From NCBI RefSeq assembly GCF_002994745.2, contig NC_037091.1, positions 56,653,612-56,717,611 on the forward strand: a stretch of DNA of 64,000 nt, in the 5' to 3' direction. A program made the translations under genes and the position numbers. The DNA is from Rosa chinensis (Eukaryota; Streptophyta; Magnoliopsida; Rosales; Rosaceae). Of this stretch, positions 24,584 to 37,139 are shown one piece after another. Each line of letters opens with the position of its first letter. The stretch's first letter is position 1. Under the pieces are notes generated by a model. The model searched no databases. It saw nothing but the letters and a program-made list of their open reading frames with translations, and was not told the origin of the DNA.

Positions 24584-25693
24584 ATGAGTAACCTGAACAA
24601 GTTGAGCTTCGCTCCACTAGAGACAACAGGCGCAGGATACCATAAGTGGGTCCGTGATGTGCGCCAGCATCTTAAGGCCGATGGGATCCTGAGTACGATC
24701 CAAGAGCCAAGTCAGGACGTGCGTACTCCTCAACAAGCTGCTGCTTATGAAGCAAATAGAGCTACGAGAGAGGCGAATGAAGCTAAAGCCATCATTCTCA
24801 TGACAAGGCACATGAATGACGCGCTCCAAAATGAGTACCTCAATGAGGAAGACCCAAGAAAACTATCGGTAGAACTCGAGCAGCGTTTTGGCAACGTCCG
24901 TGATTCCATGCTTCTAGACTTAGAAGTGAGATGGCATAGCCTCCGTTTCTGTGATTTCAAGTCTGTACTTGACTACAATTCAGAAGCACTTCGTATCAAG
25001 TCTATGATGGAATTCTGTGGACAAAACATCACTGATACGATGTTGATCTAGAAGACTCTCTCCACCTTCCCCGTCTCTGCATTGATGATAGCCAAAAACT
25101 ATTGGATTGATGTCAATGCTAGACGCATCACAAGATTTCATGAGCTTATTGGAGCCATGAACGTAGCTGAAAAGCACGACAACATACTTGTGAAGAACTA
25201 TAACTCTAGACCCGTGGGAACCAAGTCAATTCCGGAGTCTAATTATAGTCGCGCCCCCAAGGGAGGACGCAAGGAGCGAAACCCTAAGAGTAGGGATAAT
25301 TCTGGACGTTCTGGTCCATATTCTCGCCCTAAAGAGGAAGGAAATCGCCAAGATAGGCGTGCACGGAACCGTGGAGGTAAACATGTGAAGAGAGAGAGAG
25401 GCCAAGCCTCCGGTTATGCTGGTAACGCCACCAAAGGCAATAACCGTCTACAAAACGCCCCCAGAGTGCCTCGATCAAGGGAACCTGACCATAATGATGC
25501 TTGTCTCAGATGTGGATCAAGTGGACATTGGGCAAAGAAGTGTACTGCATCCCAGAATGTTGCAAACACATACAAGATGTATCGTGAAGCAAGGGAGGCA
25601 AATTACATGGAACAAGAAGATCAAGATGGGAATCTCGATCTAAGGGTGGAAGACTACAAGGATCAAGACCCAGAAACTGGCGATTTTGATTAA
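24584..25693 (+). pseudogene. Copia gag, one in-frame stop
   Basis: Capsid/nucleocapsid protein of the element. Starts MSNLNKLSFAPL; 369 codons before the stop at 25691. An amber stop (25049-25051) interrupts the same frame about 155 codons in, before the sequence KTLSTFP. The second half is basic and carries the zinc knuckle CLRCGSSGHWAKKC (near 25501), the CX2CX4HX4C RNA-binding motif of nucleocapsid. It is in a different reading frame from pol and separated from it by about 360 nt. Confidence 0.92.
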
Positions 25694-26055
25694 GTCTTTT
25701 TATTTTCCAAGAGATGTAGGCAATTGCCATATTACTTTTGTAGTAGATGCCAATGATATTAGTCTTTCTTCAAAGTAGGCGTACTCGATGTAAAAGTGAT
25801 GTCTAGAAAGGTTTTGAGATAAGTGGTACTTAAGCGAGCCTTGCTCCACCAACATCTCTCTACTTACCTGGTCACATTTACATTGGAATTACCGAAAGAA
25901 GTTAGACGACTACCATTGTTTTGCATTAACTAGTTTATTGGATTAGATTTTCTTTGGTTAAGAGAAACGATGATGTAATTCCGTTTGGCTTATTAATAAA
26001 AGTTGAGTTCTTTTCTTTGTGACTCCTTTTTAATTACGAGCTTTTTCTTTTAGGA
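25694..26055 (+). other. Non-coding spacer between gag and pol
   Basis: 362 nt, AT-rich, with stops in all forward frames. It ends TTTCTTTTAG|GAATGGATGA, a polypyrimidine tract and AG just before the first pol ATG. Most Copia elements have gag and pol fused or nearly contiguous. Confidence 0.6.
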
Positions 26056-29000
26056 ATGGATGAACTTCAATGCCTTGCGGATAGTGCGACTACGCACACC
26101 ATTCTACGACATAGGCAATTATTCTTAGAGATGTTGCCTACATATTCATCTGTGACTACGATGGCTGGGCCATCAAGTTTAGTTCAAGGACATGGAATGG
26201 CCCAATTCCTTTTGCCTAATGGCACCTTGATTAAAGTCACTGAAGCTCTCTACGCTCCTAAGGAGAATCGAACTTTATTGAGCTTTAAAGATATTAGAGC
26301 CAACGGATTCCATGCGGAAACGCATAGTGAGAACGGAATAGAATTTCTTTGCATTACCTCTAATGATTGCGGAAGAAAGCGCATCTTAGAGAAGCTTATG
26401 TGTCAATCTAGTAGACTTTATGTCACTACAATTCGACCTATTGAATCCAATAATATCATAAGAGAAGATCTCTTGGATTCAGACACATATTGTCTTTGGC
26501 ATGACCGACTAGGACATCCTGGTCGTGATATGATGCTCCGTATACTAAAGACTTCACACCGACATCCATTCTTCAGAGTGAGAAGAAGCAAGAATCGAAA
26601 ATTGATTCCAGGACTTAGCAAGACCGCAACAATTGCAGCATCTGGAGCTGCAGCCGTCTTGGGGCGCCATAAGGCCGCCCACGTCCCATGTGATGACACC
26701 ATTAATGGCGCCAACCATGAGCATGACGCCATGGTTGTTCCTCCTAGTGGCCATGACGCCACACACACCAATTTCCATGGCTCTAATGCCATAATGGGAG
26801 ATGTAGTCACACACTTTGCTTCTAATAGCGCTACGGACGCTCAGGCCCAACCAAAATCCTCATTGGTTGCTTCTAAGGCCCCTCACTCTTTCTGCAAAGC
26901 TTGTTCCTTCGGGAAATTAGGACCGAGACCGTCCTACGCAAAGGATCCCAAAATACTCATTCCGTTCTTACAAAGAATCCAAGGGGATATCTGTGGACCA
27001 ATTCAACCATCATGCGGACCTTTTAAATACTTTATGGTATTGGTTGATGCGTCGACACGCTGGTCACATGTCGCGCTATTGTCCACTCGAAATGCTGCTT
27101 ATGCTAAACTCCTCGCCCAGATTATTCGTCTACGGGCTCACTACCCTGACCATCCTATTAAGTCCATTCGACTTGATAATGCTGGGGAGTTTACATCGAA
27201 AACATTCGATGACTATTGCATGTCACTGGGGATTGATGTCGAACATCTAGTTCCCCATGTTCATACCCAAAATGGTCTCGCAGAAGCCGCTATCAAACGA
27301 CTACAGATGATAGCACGGACATTGGTTATGCGCACCAATCTCCCTGTTTCTGCTTGGGGATATGCAATTTTGCATGCAACGACGCTAATTCGTCTACGAC
27401 CCACTGCCACCCAATCTTACTCTGCGTTACAGCTAGTGACTGGGTACGAGCCTGATATCTCGCACTTGCGCATTTTTGGGTGTGCCATTTATGTGCCTAT
27501 TACGCCGCCACAGCGTACTAAGATGGGTCCACAACGACGAATGGGCATTTATGTTGGATATGAATCTCCAACGATCGTCCGCTACCTTGAACCCTTGACA
27601 GGCGATCTCTTTACCGCTAGATTTGCGGATTGTCACTTTGATGAGACAGTCTTCCCATCGTTAGGGGGAGATAAGAACACAGATGTTCAACAGGAACGAC
27701 AGGAATTGTCGTGGTCTGTCCCCACTATGTCTCATCTCGATCCCCGTACCGCACAGTCCGAACTTGAAGTGTGAAGAATAATTGAGCTCCAGAACGTAGC
27801 AGACACTCTGCCTGATGCGTTTTCTGATGTTGCCAAAGTGACGAGATCACACATACCTGCTGCAAACGTGCCTGCAAGGATTGATGTCCCAAACACTGGA
27901 CATCATGCCACTCCTGTGACACCAGGAGATGGAGTCATTGCCCACCATGGGAATGATGTGGCATCTATGGCCGCAGGTCCCGCAAGGAAGCGCGGTAGAC
28001 CAATTGGTTCGAAGGATACTCGCCCTAGAAAGAAGGCGAATGAGGCACAGATAAATCCTTTGATCATCGATACTCAAAATCCGTCCCATGAGAATGTTCC
28101 GGATTATGGTTATGTCCATGAGACATCATTGGGGGACGCCTCAATGTCAGAACCTATCCCTGAGAACGTAGAGATCTCTGTTAATTACACTAGTGTACAT
28201 GGGACGTGGGAAAGAAACTCCATCATCATTGATGATGTATTCGTGTATTCAGTGGCGCGTGAAATTATTGAGACCGATGACATCGAACCACGCTCCGTTG
28301 ATGAATGCCAACGTAGAGCCGATTGGCCAAAGTGAAAAGATGCGATCCAGGCAGAACTTGATTCTCTATCGCAAAGAAAGGTATTCGGACCAATTGTGCC
28401 AATACCGCCCAACACCAAACCAGTTGGTCACAAATGGGTATTCGTTAGAAAGCATAATGAGAAAAACGAGATTGTAAGGTACAAAGCTCGCCTTATGGCG
28501 CAAGGTTTCTCACAACGCCCTGGAATCGACTACGAGGAGACCTATTCTCCCGTAATGGACGTCATAACGTTCCGCTACCTTGTCAGTTTGGTAGTTTCCG
28601 AAAAACTGAACATGCAGCTTATGGATGTGGTTACTGCGTATCTATATGGGGATCTAGATACAGAGATATACATGAGGATTCCAGACAGAATTCAGTTACC
28701 CAAATCAAGTGGCTCTAAACCACGGAGCGCGTTTGCGATTAGATTGAAACGCTCACTATATGGATTGAAACAATTCGGACGGATGTGGTATAACCGTCTA
28801 AGTGACTACTTGATTGGAAAGGGATATGTCAACAATGAACTATGCCCATGTGTGTTCATAAAAAGGACAAGTTCCGGATTTGCAATAGTAGCGGTTTATG
28901 TTGATGACATAAACATAATTGGTACCCTTAAAGAGTTAAGGGAAACCGCTGAACACTTGAAATCCGAGTTTGAGATGAAAGATCTTTGGAAAACACGGTT

Positions 29001-29976
29001 TTGCCTCGGTTTAGAACTCGAGCACCGTAGAGATGGTATCCTGATTCATCAATCAGCTTATACCCAAAAGATGCTTAGGCGTTTCAACACTGATAAGATT
29101 AAGCCTTCAAGCACCCCAATGGTCGTCCGTAGTCTTGATCCAAAGAGGGATCAATTTCGTCTAAAAGATGACGATGAAGATGTGTTAGAGGCGGAAGTGC
29201 CCTACCTAAGTGCAATAGGCGCATTATTGTACTTGGCACAATGCACAAGACCGGATATCTCATTCGCTGTGAACTTGCTAGCTAGATATAGCTCTGCGCC
29301 TACACGACGCCATTGGACTGGTGTTAAAGATATCTTTCGATACCTAAGTGGTACGATCGATATGGGCTTGTTCTATCTCTATAGAGAGAAGATGGATTTG
29401 GACCCATCAAGTGCCAGGGACGCCACCCATGGTGGACTGCATTCCCTCTCCCCATCCCAAAACAATATAAGTGTTTTGGAAGGTTTTGCTGATGCTGGGT
29501 ATCTCTCTGACCCACACAAAGGTCGCTCCGAAACTGGTTATGTTTTTACCATAGGAAAGACCGCGATATCTTGGAGGTCTACCAAGCATACCTTAGTCGC
29601 TACTTCTTCGAATCATGCAGAGATTATTGCTCTTCACGAAGCAGTTCGTGAATGTATATGGCTTCGATCCATAGTTACGCATGTTCGAAGCAATTGTGGT
29701 CTGAAGTCTACCACAGATGAGCCAACGAGCATTTATGAGGATAATGCTGCTTGCATTGAACAAATGAAGCAAGGCTACATCAAAGGCGACAACACCAAGC
29801 ATACATCTCCCAAATTCTTCTACAATCAGCAACAACAGAAGCTCCTCAAGATCAAAGTGAACCAAGTTCGATCTGAGGACAATGTGGCAGATTTATTTAC
29901 TAAGTCATTGCCTAAATCCACGTTCGAGAAACATGTGGCAAGAATTGGCTTGCGGAAATTATCTGAACTCTCATGA
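26056..29976 (+). pseudogene. Copia pol (protease-integrase-RT-RNase H), two in-frame stops
   Basis: One frame from 26056 to 29976, interrupted by TGA at 27772-27774 and TGA at 28333-28335. Visible parts: the protease site DSATTHTI; the gag-pre-integrase segment CLWHDRLGHPG and HSFCKACSFGKLG; the integrase core with GDICGP, RLDNAGEF and NGLAEAAIKRL (the D, D, E residues); the reverse transcriptase with KARLMAQGFSQ and YVDDI; and the RNase H region with ATSSNHAEIIALHEA and EDNAACI. The second stop interrupts a WPK-KDAI motif, where the usual residue is Trp, so TGG became TGA. The conserved LKQSGRMWY block reads LKQFGRMWY. The protein cannot be made from this copy. Confidence 0.94.
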
Positions 29977-30168
29977 TCGTAGTCATCAGGGGGAGGCGCA
30001 GACATCAGGGGGAGATGTCTACATGTTCGTCTCGAATCGTGAAGGGTGTGTTGTGCTCTTTTTCCCCTTCGACCGAGGTTATTTTTGTCCCACTGGGTTT
30101 TTGTTACTCGGCAAGGTTTTTAATGAGGCAACTGGAGAAGCACCACGTTTGGGCAACACAAGGGGGAG

Positions 30169-30385
30169 TGTTCAAGGAAAACCTAATTTGTGTTTAGCCC
30201 AAACTCTAGGTACTTCACCTAGTGGTAATAGGGTTCGATTAGAAAGATCTAGATTCCTAATTGATGTACGATTACTTTCCTTGTATGATTGAGATTCTAT
30301 GCATTGTAATCCTCTATATAAAGAGGCCCCTATTATCAATGAGAATACACAGCGAATTTCTCTCAAATTCAGTTTCTCTAAAACA
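30169..30385 (+). repeat. Copia 3' LTR
   Basis: 217 bp, TGTTCAAGG to TAAAACA; the intact TG...CA ends contrast with the mutated end of the 5' LTR. Confidence 0.95.
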
Positions 30386-31405
30386 GATAAAATATTATCT
30401 TTCTTTTTCCTAAAAATTAAACATATTGCCACTATTTAAATCTGATAAATATTAGTCAATTAGCAAAATTAACATCCTCTTTATTCTTTAAATACCTTAA
30501 TTATAGATTTTTTATTGGTCCCATTATTCTAGCAATTTTCCTTCTACTCATCATTATTGCTAGAATTATGGATCTTTTCTTACATATTTATGTTTTTTGA
30601 ATTCAAAGATTTTATAGATTTAAATGAATGTGGAATTTAAACTTTCTATTTTAAAGGCAGATTTTGTGTTTTCTATTTATGTTTTCCATCTATTTACTTG
30701 CAACTTGACTTAAAGTAGATGTTAAAGTTTTTAACCTAGCTAGCTAATGGTTTTTTTTTTTTTTTTAAACTAGCTAATAGATTTTGAGATTTTGTGTTTT
30801 CTATTTCTGTTTTCTATCCATTTACTTGCAAACCTGACTTAAAGGTAGAGGTTTAAGTTTTTAACCTAACTATTAGGTTTTTTTTATTACAACCTAAAGA
30901 TTAGACGCGTGTGTTTAGTTAACCTCACTTCTAGGAATTTTCATTTCAATCTACTTATTTGAATCATTTTTCACATCAACCTCTTTCTTAGGTATTCTAT
31001 CATTGCGAGTTGACCATATTTCTTAGGTTGAAAATATCTAACTTATCCCTATATGCATATTCCTATCTATTAGGTAACAATTGAGAATGAACAATAATCA
31101 TCAAATTAATATGACAATATGCAAAAGGAAAAGTTCAAAGAAAAGAAAAGTATCTTGTTCTAGGTATGACAATATACCTAGAACAAGATACTTTACCATA
31201 AGAAAATTTAGGGCACAATGATGACAAATGAAAAGATTTGAAAACTAAATCTCATGAATAACATACCTTATGAGTAGATACCAAACTTTCGAAAGCCAAA
31301 GATGAAAAAGATGATATGGTCACGAATGCATAGGTGATAGGTGATACATAAGTTCACAACAACAAATTTGAACTTCTTTTTTATGATCTATAGAACTGAA
31401 CTAAT
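30386..31405. other. Intergenic, AT-rich, with a duplication and a hairpin
   Basis: No gene seen. A unit of about 90 bp at 30660-30750 is repeated at 30788-30879 (TTTTGTGTTTTCTATTT, TTTACTTGCAA, AAGTTTTTAACCTA). A perfect 21-bp inverted repeat lies at 31147-31167/31174-31194. Confidence 0.55.
31147..31194. repeat. Perfect 21-bp inverted repeat (hairpin), 6-nt loop
   Basis: The arm AAAGTATCTTGTTCTAGGTA plus T (31147-31167) pairs perfectly with 31174-31194 around the loop GACAAT. The sequence shows the symmetry directly. The origin is unknown; it may be a tiny palindromic MITE remnant or an RNA hairpin. Confidence 0.85.
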
Positions 31406-31408
31406 ATC

Positions 31409-32200
31409 TTTTTTTTTTTTTTGAACAAACCCAAATAGGGCCACTATCATTCATTAAAAGCCAGAAAGGGCCATTACATATCCTCCCTCTACCATCAAGG
31501 GGTAGATAAAGAGTTTGTGGTAGCAGCACAGTGATACATAGATTAGGTCCAATCATTTGACGGTTCCATGCTCGGAAAGGAAGCCTATAAACTATTACCT
31601 ACTATATAGTAAATAGGCCGAGTAAACAAGACTCAATGACGCTCACTAAAAAACTAGAAGTATAGCTCCCTAACAAAGTAGGGAATTATTTTAATCAAAA
31701 TGACTAAATTAAAGGAGGGCCAAGATCAAAAATCCAGCCCAAAACTAGCGGCCCAAGAGCCAAAAACTCAAAGCCCAACTAGGGCATCCACCAAAGGAAG
31801 TCCACGCAGGCCCATCAGCAAGGTCAAGGTCCAGTCCACTTGCCTGTCTCCTCCCCGTCGTACGAAACAGCCAGGCAGAGCTCCGACCACCGCATGCCGC
31901 CACTATCCGTGCCACCTCAATCCCTGCCGCCACAACCACGGCCTAAACCGCCGCGAAACCAAACCGCCACGGCCCACGCTAGCACTGAAAACCAATCCCC
32001 AATCCAGGTCCTTGCTCCACACACGGCCACCAAGTCAGATCTGTAGCGCCGCCAACCAAGAACCTTCATCAAGGATCGATCGCCTGCCCTGTTTGCACAA
32101 CCCTCCGCCTCTCACCAGCCCAGCCAAAACCAGCTGACAAGCACCCAACAGCATCTCCTTCGGTGGAACCCCACGAGCAATAGCGGTCAAAACCATGGTG
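31409..32200 (-). mobile_element. LINE-like non-LTR remnant, minus orientation
   Basis: It begins (plus strand) with a run of about 14 T, the tail of a minus-strand element, followed by AT-rich 3' sequence and then a GC-rich body to about 32195. The design resembles the element at 3370-4791. No reverse transcriptase is visible and I could not find clear target duplications. The (TA)n tract at 32202-32236 abuts the other end. Confidence 0.5.

Positions 32201-32201
<1 letters not shown>

Positions 32202-32236
<35 letters not shown>
32202..32236. repeat. (TA)n microsatellite
   Basis: About 17 uninterrupted TA units. Confidence 0.95.
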
Positions 32237-32238
<2 letters not shown>

Positions 32239-33474
32239 TCAATAAAAATTTGAAATCAAAACATGCATGATTTAAGCCATAATGTCATATGCTATAATTA
32301 TACATCAACACTCTACAAGGAAGGTTGCCCAACCTCTCAAAAACAAAAAAAAATGTTGTCCAAGGGTAAATTAGGAATATAAAAAAATACAAAAAAATAT
32401 TGATTATACATCAATACTCTACGAGGAAAGTTGCATTCGGAGTAGATTGATAGAAAAATATGTATGAGTTTTTCCCAATATCTCTTTAGAAAATTGGGTT
32501 TATATCTATTTTAAAAAAAAAAAAAAAAAACAAATGTGTGAACCAAATACATCTTTTAAAAACAACTAGTGGATTGCAGTCATTGCACGGTTTGCTGAAG
32601 AAAATTTCCTGGATTGGATCATTACCAAAGATAGTCTATGATCAACCTGCTCCCTTTTTTATTTTATTTTTCAATCTGGCAATTGAGGGATTGTATTGTT
32701 TGGAATATTGGGGCTCTGAGTTTCTCGTTCAGCAGGGTTATAAAGAATCATGTTTTATTTGGAGAGGTGGTGTGTGTGTGTGAGAGAGAGGGGGGGAAGA
32801 TGTCTCTAGATATTTGCCTAGATCATTTAGCAACGCCCTCTATTATTTTGGGTTGTCCTAAAATATTGTTGGTGATTTTACGAGACCTCAATCACCTTGG
32901 GCCTCACTTGAAAGAAATCCTCATATTTTAAACAGATCAAATAGCTTTTGTTGAGCAAAGGCCTGCTACATACTAAAAAGTGAGGCCTCAGAGACATGAG
33001 TTGAATTAGAATATGAATTATGAAGAATATAGGAGCTAGTTGGTTGTTTGACTTGTTTCTTTTGGTCTGAAGGCACTGCACAACGCTAGCTAGTTGTAAT
33101 TCTTGCATGGAGTTTGAAAGCACAAGAAATTTAATTGATCAATGGCGGAGCTTACGAGTGTCAATTGGCAGGCTGAGCAAGGTCCAATATTTCGTGGTTG
33201 CACAAGTGTGAAAGATGACACTACCCCTGGAAAGTTATGAATATCAGTTTGGTGCACATAGGGCAAGGAAAAGGAAATGGAGAGGAAACAAGTTCAGAGA
33301 GCACTTCCATCTAGAATCAAAACCATACCTCGGAAACCTTACAAACTAATTCTTCATGTTTCACATGTATCTGGTTTTAGGTTAGTTTGTTTTGTGTATT
33401 AAGAATTGGGTGTCTGGTGTGGGCTTCGTGGTATTCAGATAATTTAGAGGTTTAGCGTTTTGCACTTTTCGGAT
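32237..33474. other. Intergenic, no gene recognised
   Basis: A 30-bp block (TTATACATCAA..CTCTAC.AGGAA) occurs at about 32297 and again at about 32403. Around 33056-33115 the sequence resembles 23184-23245. Open frames here (for example 32538-32783) lack recognisable domains. Confidence 0.4.
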
Positions 33475-36392
33475 TAGGGTGTGGTGACCCGAGAGAGGGG
33501 TCCCACAGCGCCGCGAACCCGAGCCAATGAGAAACAGACATGTTACGAATGACATCCCGATAACTCATCAACCCGAAATCGCAAGGCCTTTTGGGTTCAA
33601 ACTGTTGGTTTACAAAACACTTTCTTGGACCAAGCATTCTAGCAACCGAACAACATATTTTCAAAGACGGAATTTAAAGTGGGCTAAAGGATTTTGGGCA
33701 TACAATAGGAGCCCAATTTGGGAAATAATAAATCACTAAATAAATATAAGTATGAGAGACGCGCCCCAGGGTTGCGGGTCTCTCGAAATTTTGTAAATAA
33801 GAGAATACGAAACAAATAAAAAGTAAATAAATAAGTGACTTCAAAGTCCGATTAAGGACCAAAACCTTCTTTTGATAAAGTTTAAGAGAAATGCGCCAAG
33901 CCGGGCCATGTGCCTCTCCTGTACGCTTCCCGACCACATGCTCGAAACCTGCACACTATTGTAGGGGTGAGCTTTCGTCCTCGCATGCCCAGTAGGGGCC
34001 GACCCAACCATGCTAGGTTTGAAAGATTATACTTGAAAATATTTACTACATAATATTATGCACATTTATTGAAAATACTTTAAAAAGAGGCAACCACAAA
34101 CATTTGTTCTCTTTTATAAAACATATGCAGCATGCTTCACACAACTTGGAGCTCCGAGATACTTACCTGCCGGCTAAACTAAAACAAATCGATGACCGAC
34201 CAGGTTCGTCATCCTTCAAGAACCGGCCAACTACTCTGTAGTCCTTGTGACTACAAGCAACGAAAGTGTCAATTTCCTAGCTCTGAGTCTCCTATGACTG
34301 GTTCACTGTCTATACTCACATTTCCTCGACAAATATAGGAGCACAACCCCCTCCGGAGGTTCACGGTTATCGACACCATGGGATCCCTAGGAATCAACAC
34401 GTCTAGGCCCCATTCACTTTCAGGTCACAAGTACAAACATACGATGGGTACAGTATCTCAACATGCAAGTCTAGCCTTGATTTTCGCAATAAGCAATTAT
34501 CAGTTATGGAAACACGGATATCACGAGGCATCGACTAATGAACAACCAAAAACGTATTTGTAGGCAACATATTATTATACTAGAGCATTCCACATATAGA
34601 AAAGCCTCTAACAAGGAATGGACAGCTCACCCTACCTGGAATTGGAGTGCTCGCCCAAACTTAGCTTCGTTTCTGATTTTCGACACTTCTTCCAATTTCA
34701 TGGGCACATGCTCAAGTCCCTTAACAAAAATTGTATCCGATAAGTAATTAATTCATAACTCACTTTAAAATTCACCAAATAACCCATGATCAATAATTAT
34801 GAAAAACCATTCCCGAACAACTCACTTAGAATAGTAAGCTCATTTGGGATATGGTAATCATACCTCTTTCAATAATATGGTTCGGGTTAAATAAATTGTC
34901 TACCCTTCCTTTCTTTTAGTAACAATTACTCTTACCATTCCCCAAATAATCCAAATGATCGATGTAGCATTTGAATCACTCGGGATATGGTGATCATACT
35001 TGGCACTTTCACCTTCTTTTGTTTAGCACTTTTACTTTAAGAAAATAAAGCACAACTACCATTCCCGAATGATTTTGTTTACTAAGTTCATTCCGGGGTA
35101 TGATAACTAAGAGAATACTTTCATTGTTTTTGTTTCCTTAACTTTAATAGAATAACTTAAGCATATGAAAACCACAATTTTCTTTATCAACAGCTTCTCA
35201 ATATTAGCATCAATCACAGCATTTAGTTTACGTCGTAAAATTGATCCAATCTTAATTTCCAAACTGTTTGAGCCTTTGACCCAAAATGTCACTTTAAATT
35301 TACCTTCATTTAATCCATTTTCCAACCATTCAACATCATGCTCAACAACTCACACTTAACTTACTCTTATTACCCATTTCTACAATTTCAATCGTGAGTC
35401 ACAATACCAAAACTTAACCGAGTCACATATCTGCTACTAATAATTTCACACATTAACCACACTCATTCATCGATCAAACAACAGATTACAACCACAATAG
35501 TTTCACCAAACAGCATATTCAAAACCCGGACCCTTACCAATTCTTCTTTTCCAAACTGAGAGCTAATTCCAATTGCTGCAATCCACCACCCATAGTCGTG
35601 TAAACACCTAACAAATACCAGATCATTAATAACCAAACCTTGACCATTTCGGTATCCCAAAACAGAACCTGTACATGGCTCTTACCTTTTCCAGTTTCAA
35701 TTGAAACTGACCCAGCAGTCTTCTCCTTCCCCAAAACTTCCAGAAATGCAAAAATCCAAAACCTCACAGACCTCAAAGTCCTCCAAATTAAACAATCCAA
35801 AATTAGGGTTTTCAGTCCACATCGAAATTGGATGTTTAATCGAAAAGAGGGGTACGAAAATTACCTAATCGTGAGGACCTGGGAGTATGGGAACCACGAG
35901 CGATGGAGCTGCAGTGGCTCACGCGCCAGCGGCGGCGCGTGCGGTGGTTCTGGCCGGAGCTAGAGGTCGGGATTTTTTGGGGCTATTGTAAATCGTGAGA
36001 TGCTGATTCGAACTATGGAGGTGATTTAGCTCGATTTGGACTGGAGGTTGGAGAACGAAGGCCTGCAGATTTGATGCCCTCGGCGGTGGTGTGTACGGCG
36101 ATTTTCCAGCATCAAGATTTAAGGCATGGTCTCTTTAGGGCTTGGTGCTTCAATTTTTGGTAGAGATAGTGTGAATCAATGGCTGGAAATCGGAAGATTA
36201 AGGAAGGCAGTGGTGTCGCAGCTTTTGGTAGTCGCGTGTGGAGGCTGCCAGCGGTGCATGTGGTTGGTGAGGCTCGGGCTTGGGTCGGATTTAGGTGCTG
36301 GATCGATTGGTGGTGGTGGTGTTGTGAGATGGTGGCCAGAAATGGGGTTTTCCGGTGATGGCAAAGAGAGGACGAGAAAGAGAGGTCGGGGG

Positions 36393-36444
<52 letters not shown>

Positions 36445-36943
36445 GCGGCTGCAAAGGAGAAGGAGGAGAAAATGATGCTAGGGTTTTCTAATCCTAATTG
36501 TTCTATTTATACTCATGTGAGAGAAAAGTCAAATTTGCCCTTGCGGCGAGTTACGAAACTCTTCTAATTAATTGCTTTCGGTTTTGGGCTCGTAACTTTT
36601 CTTTTATTCGTTTTTTTGTTGGAAACTTCCTAAATTATTTCTCGACTTCGTCTTAGGCCCAAAACTCGATCTCTTAAAAATTCAAAATCCAAAACTTTGT
36701 TAAAACTCAAGTTATCGTCTTCGAAACTTCAACAAACGGTCACCTCACCAAACTTTTGTAACCTTCTAGGCCCAAATGAAGGAATCTCAGCCCAAACTTA
36801 TTTCGAATAGCCCAATTGGTAATCTTGACACCAAATTAATCTCCAAAATAACTTCATTCACTTAAATCACCTTGCGGAAAAATCTTAATAGCGAAAAATT
36901 ACCTTCTAAAAATTAAATAAAATTTTCGGGGGCTCACATAGGG
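33475..36943 (-). mobile_element. Large solo LTR (3.46 kb), TSD TAGGG
   Basis: 33480-36938 begins TGTGGTGACCC and ends GGGGGCTCACA, and is flanked by the perfect 5-bp duplication TAGGG (33475-33479 and 36939-36943). On the minus strand the start TGTGAGCCCCCGAAAATTTT looks like the 5' end of a long plant LTR. A minus-strand TATA-like GTATAAATAG near 36507 is followed by a CT-rich leader (the (GA)n at 36399-36441). No gag or pol is seen, so a solo LTR is the simplest reading. The size would fit Gypsy TAT/Ogre-type elements (inference). Confidence 0.7.
36399..36441. repeat. (GA)n microsatellite
   Basis: About 21 GA units within the solo LTR; on the LTR sense strand it is a CT tract just downstream of the TATA-like box. 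Confidence 0.95.
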
Positions 36944-37139
36944 CTTGGGATGTACGGTTTAGTGTCTATGGTGGGTGTAGAGTTTAGGATCTAGTTTAAA
37001 TTTAGGGTAAGGGTTACAGTTTTGTCACTCCCCAACTCAAATTAGAATTTTTGTTTTTGTTCTTGAGTTAAAGATATGGCTCGTATTATAGAATAGAAAC
37101 ATAATAAAGGGAAGTCGTAGTCCATTTGGATCAGATTTG

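Larger units (their letters stand above)
23391..30385 (+). mobile_element. Complete Ty1/copia LTR retrotransposon, TSD GATAA
   Basis: LTRs lie at 23391-23608 and 30169-30385, differing by four substitutions and one 1-bp indel (about 98% alike). The target duplication GATAA is at 23386-23390 and 30386-30390. A purine tract, CAAGGGGGAG, directly precedes the 3' LTR, and two similar tracts lie near 29987 and 30006. gag is at 24584-25693 and pol at 26056-29976 in the order protease, integrase, reverse transcriptase, RNase H, which is the Copia order. gag has one in-frame stop and pol two, so this copy cannot make its proteins although it is young. The 5' LTR ends TA instead of CA. I could not match the sequence after the 5' LTR to a standard initiator-Met primer site. 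Confidence 0.96.

Noticed and set aside
31700..32137. 145-codon frame
   Set aside because: Pro/Arg/Thr-rich translation of GC-rich LINE-like DNA on the antisense strand; not a protein gene.
35107..35359. Overlapping short frames on both strands
   Set aside because: No domain, inside the solo LTR, AT-rich chance frames.
33480..36938. Host gene with exons in this region
   Set aside because: TG...CA ends, a perfect 5-bp duplication and lack of a conserved protein fit a solo LTR better.
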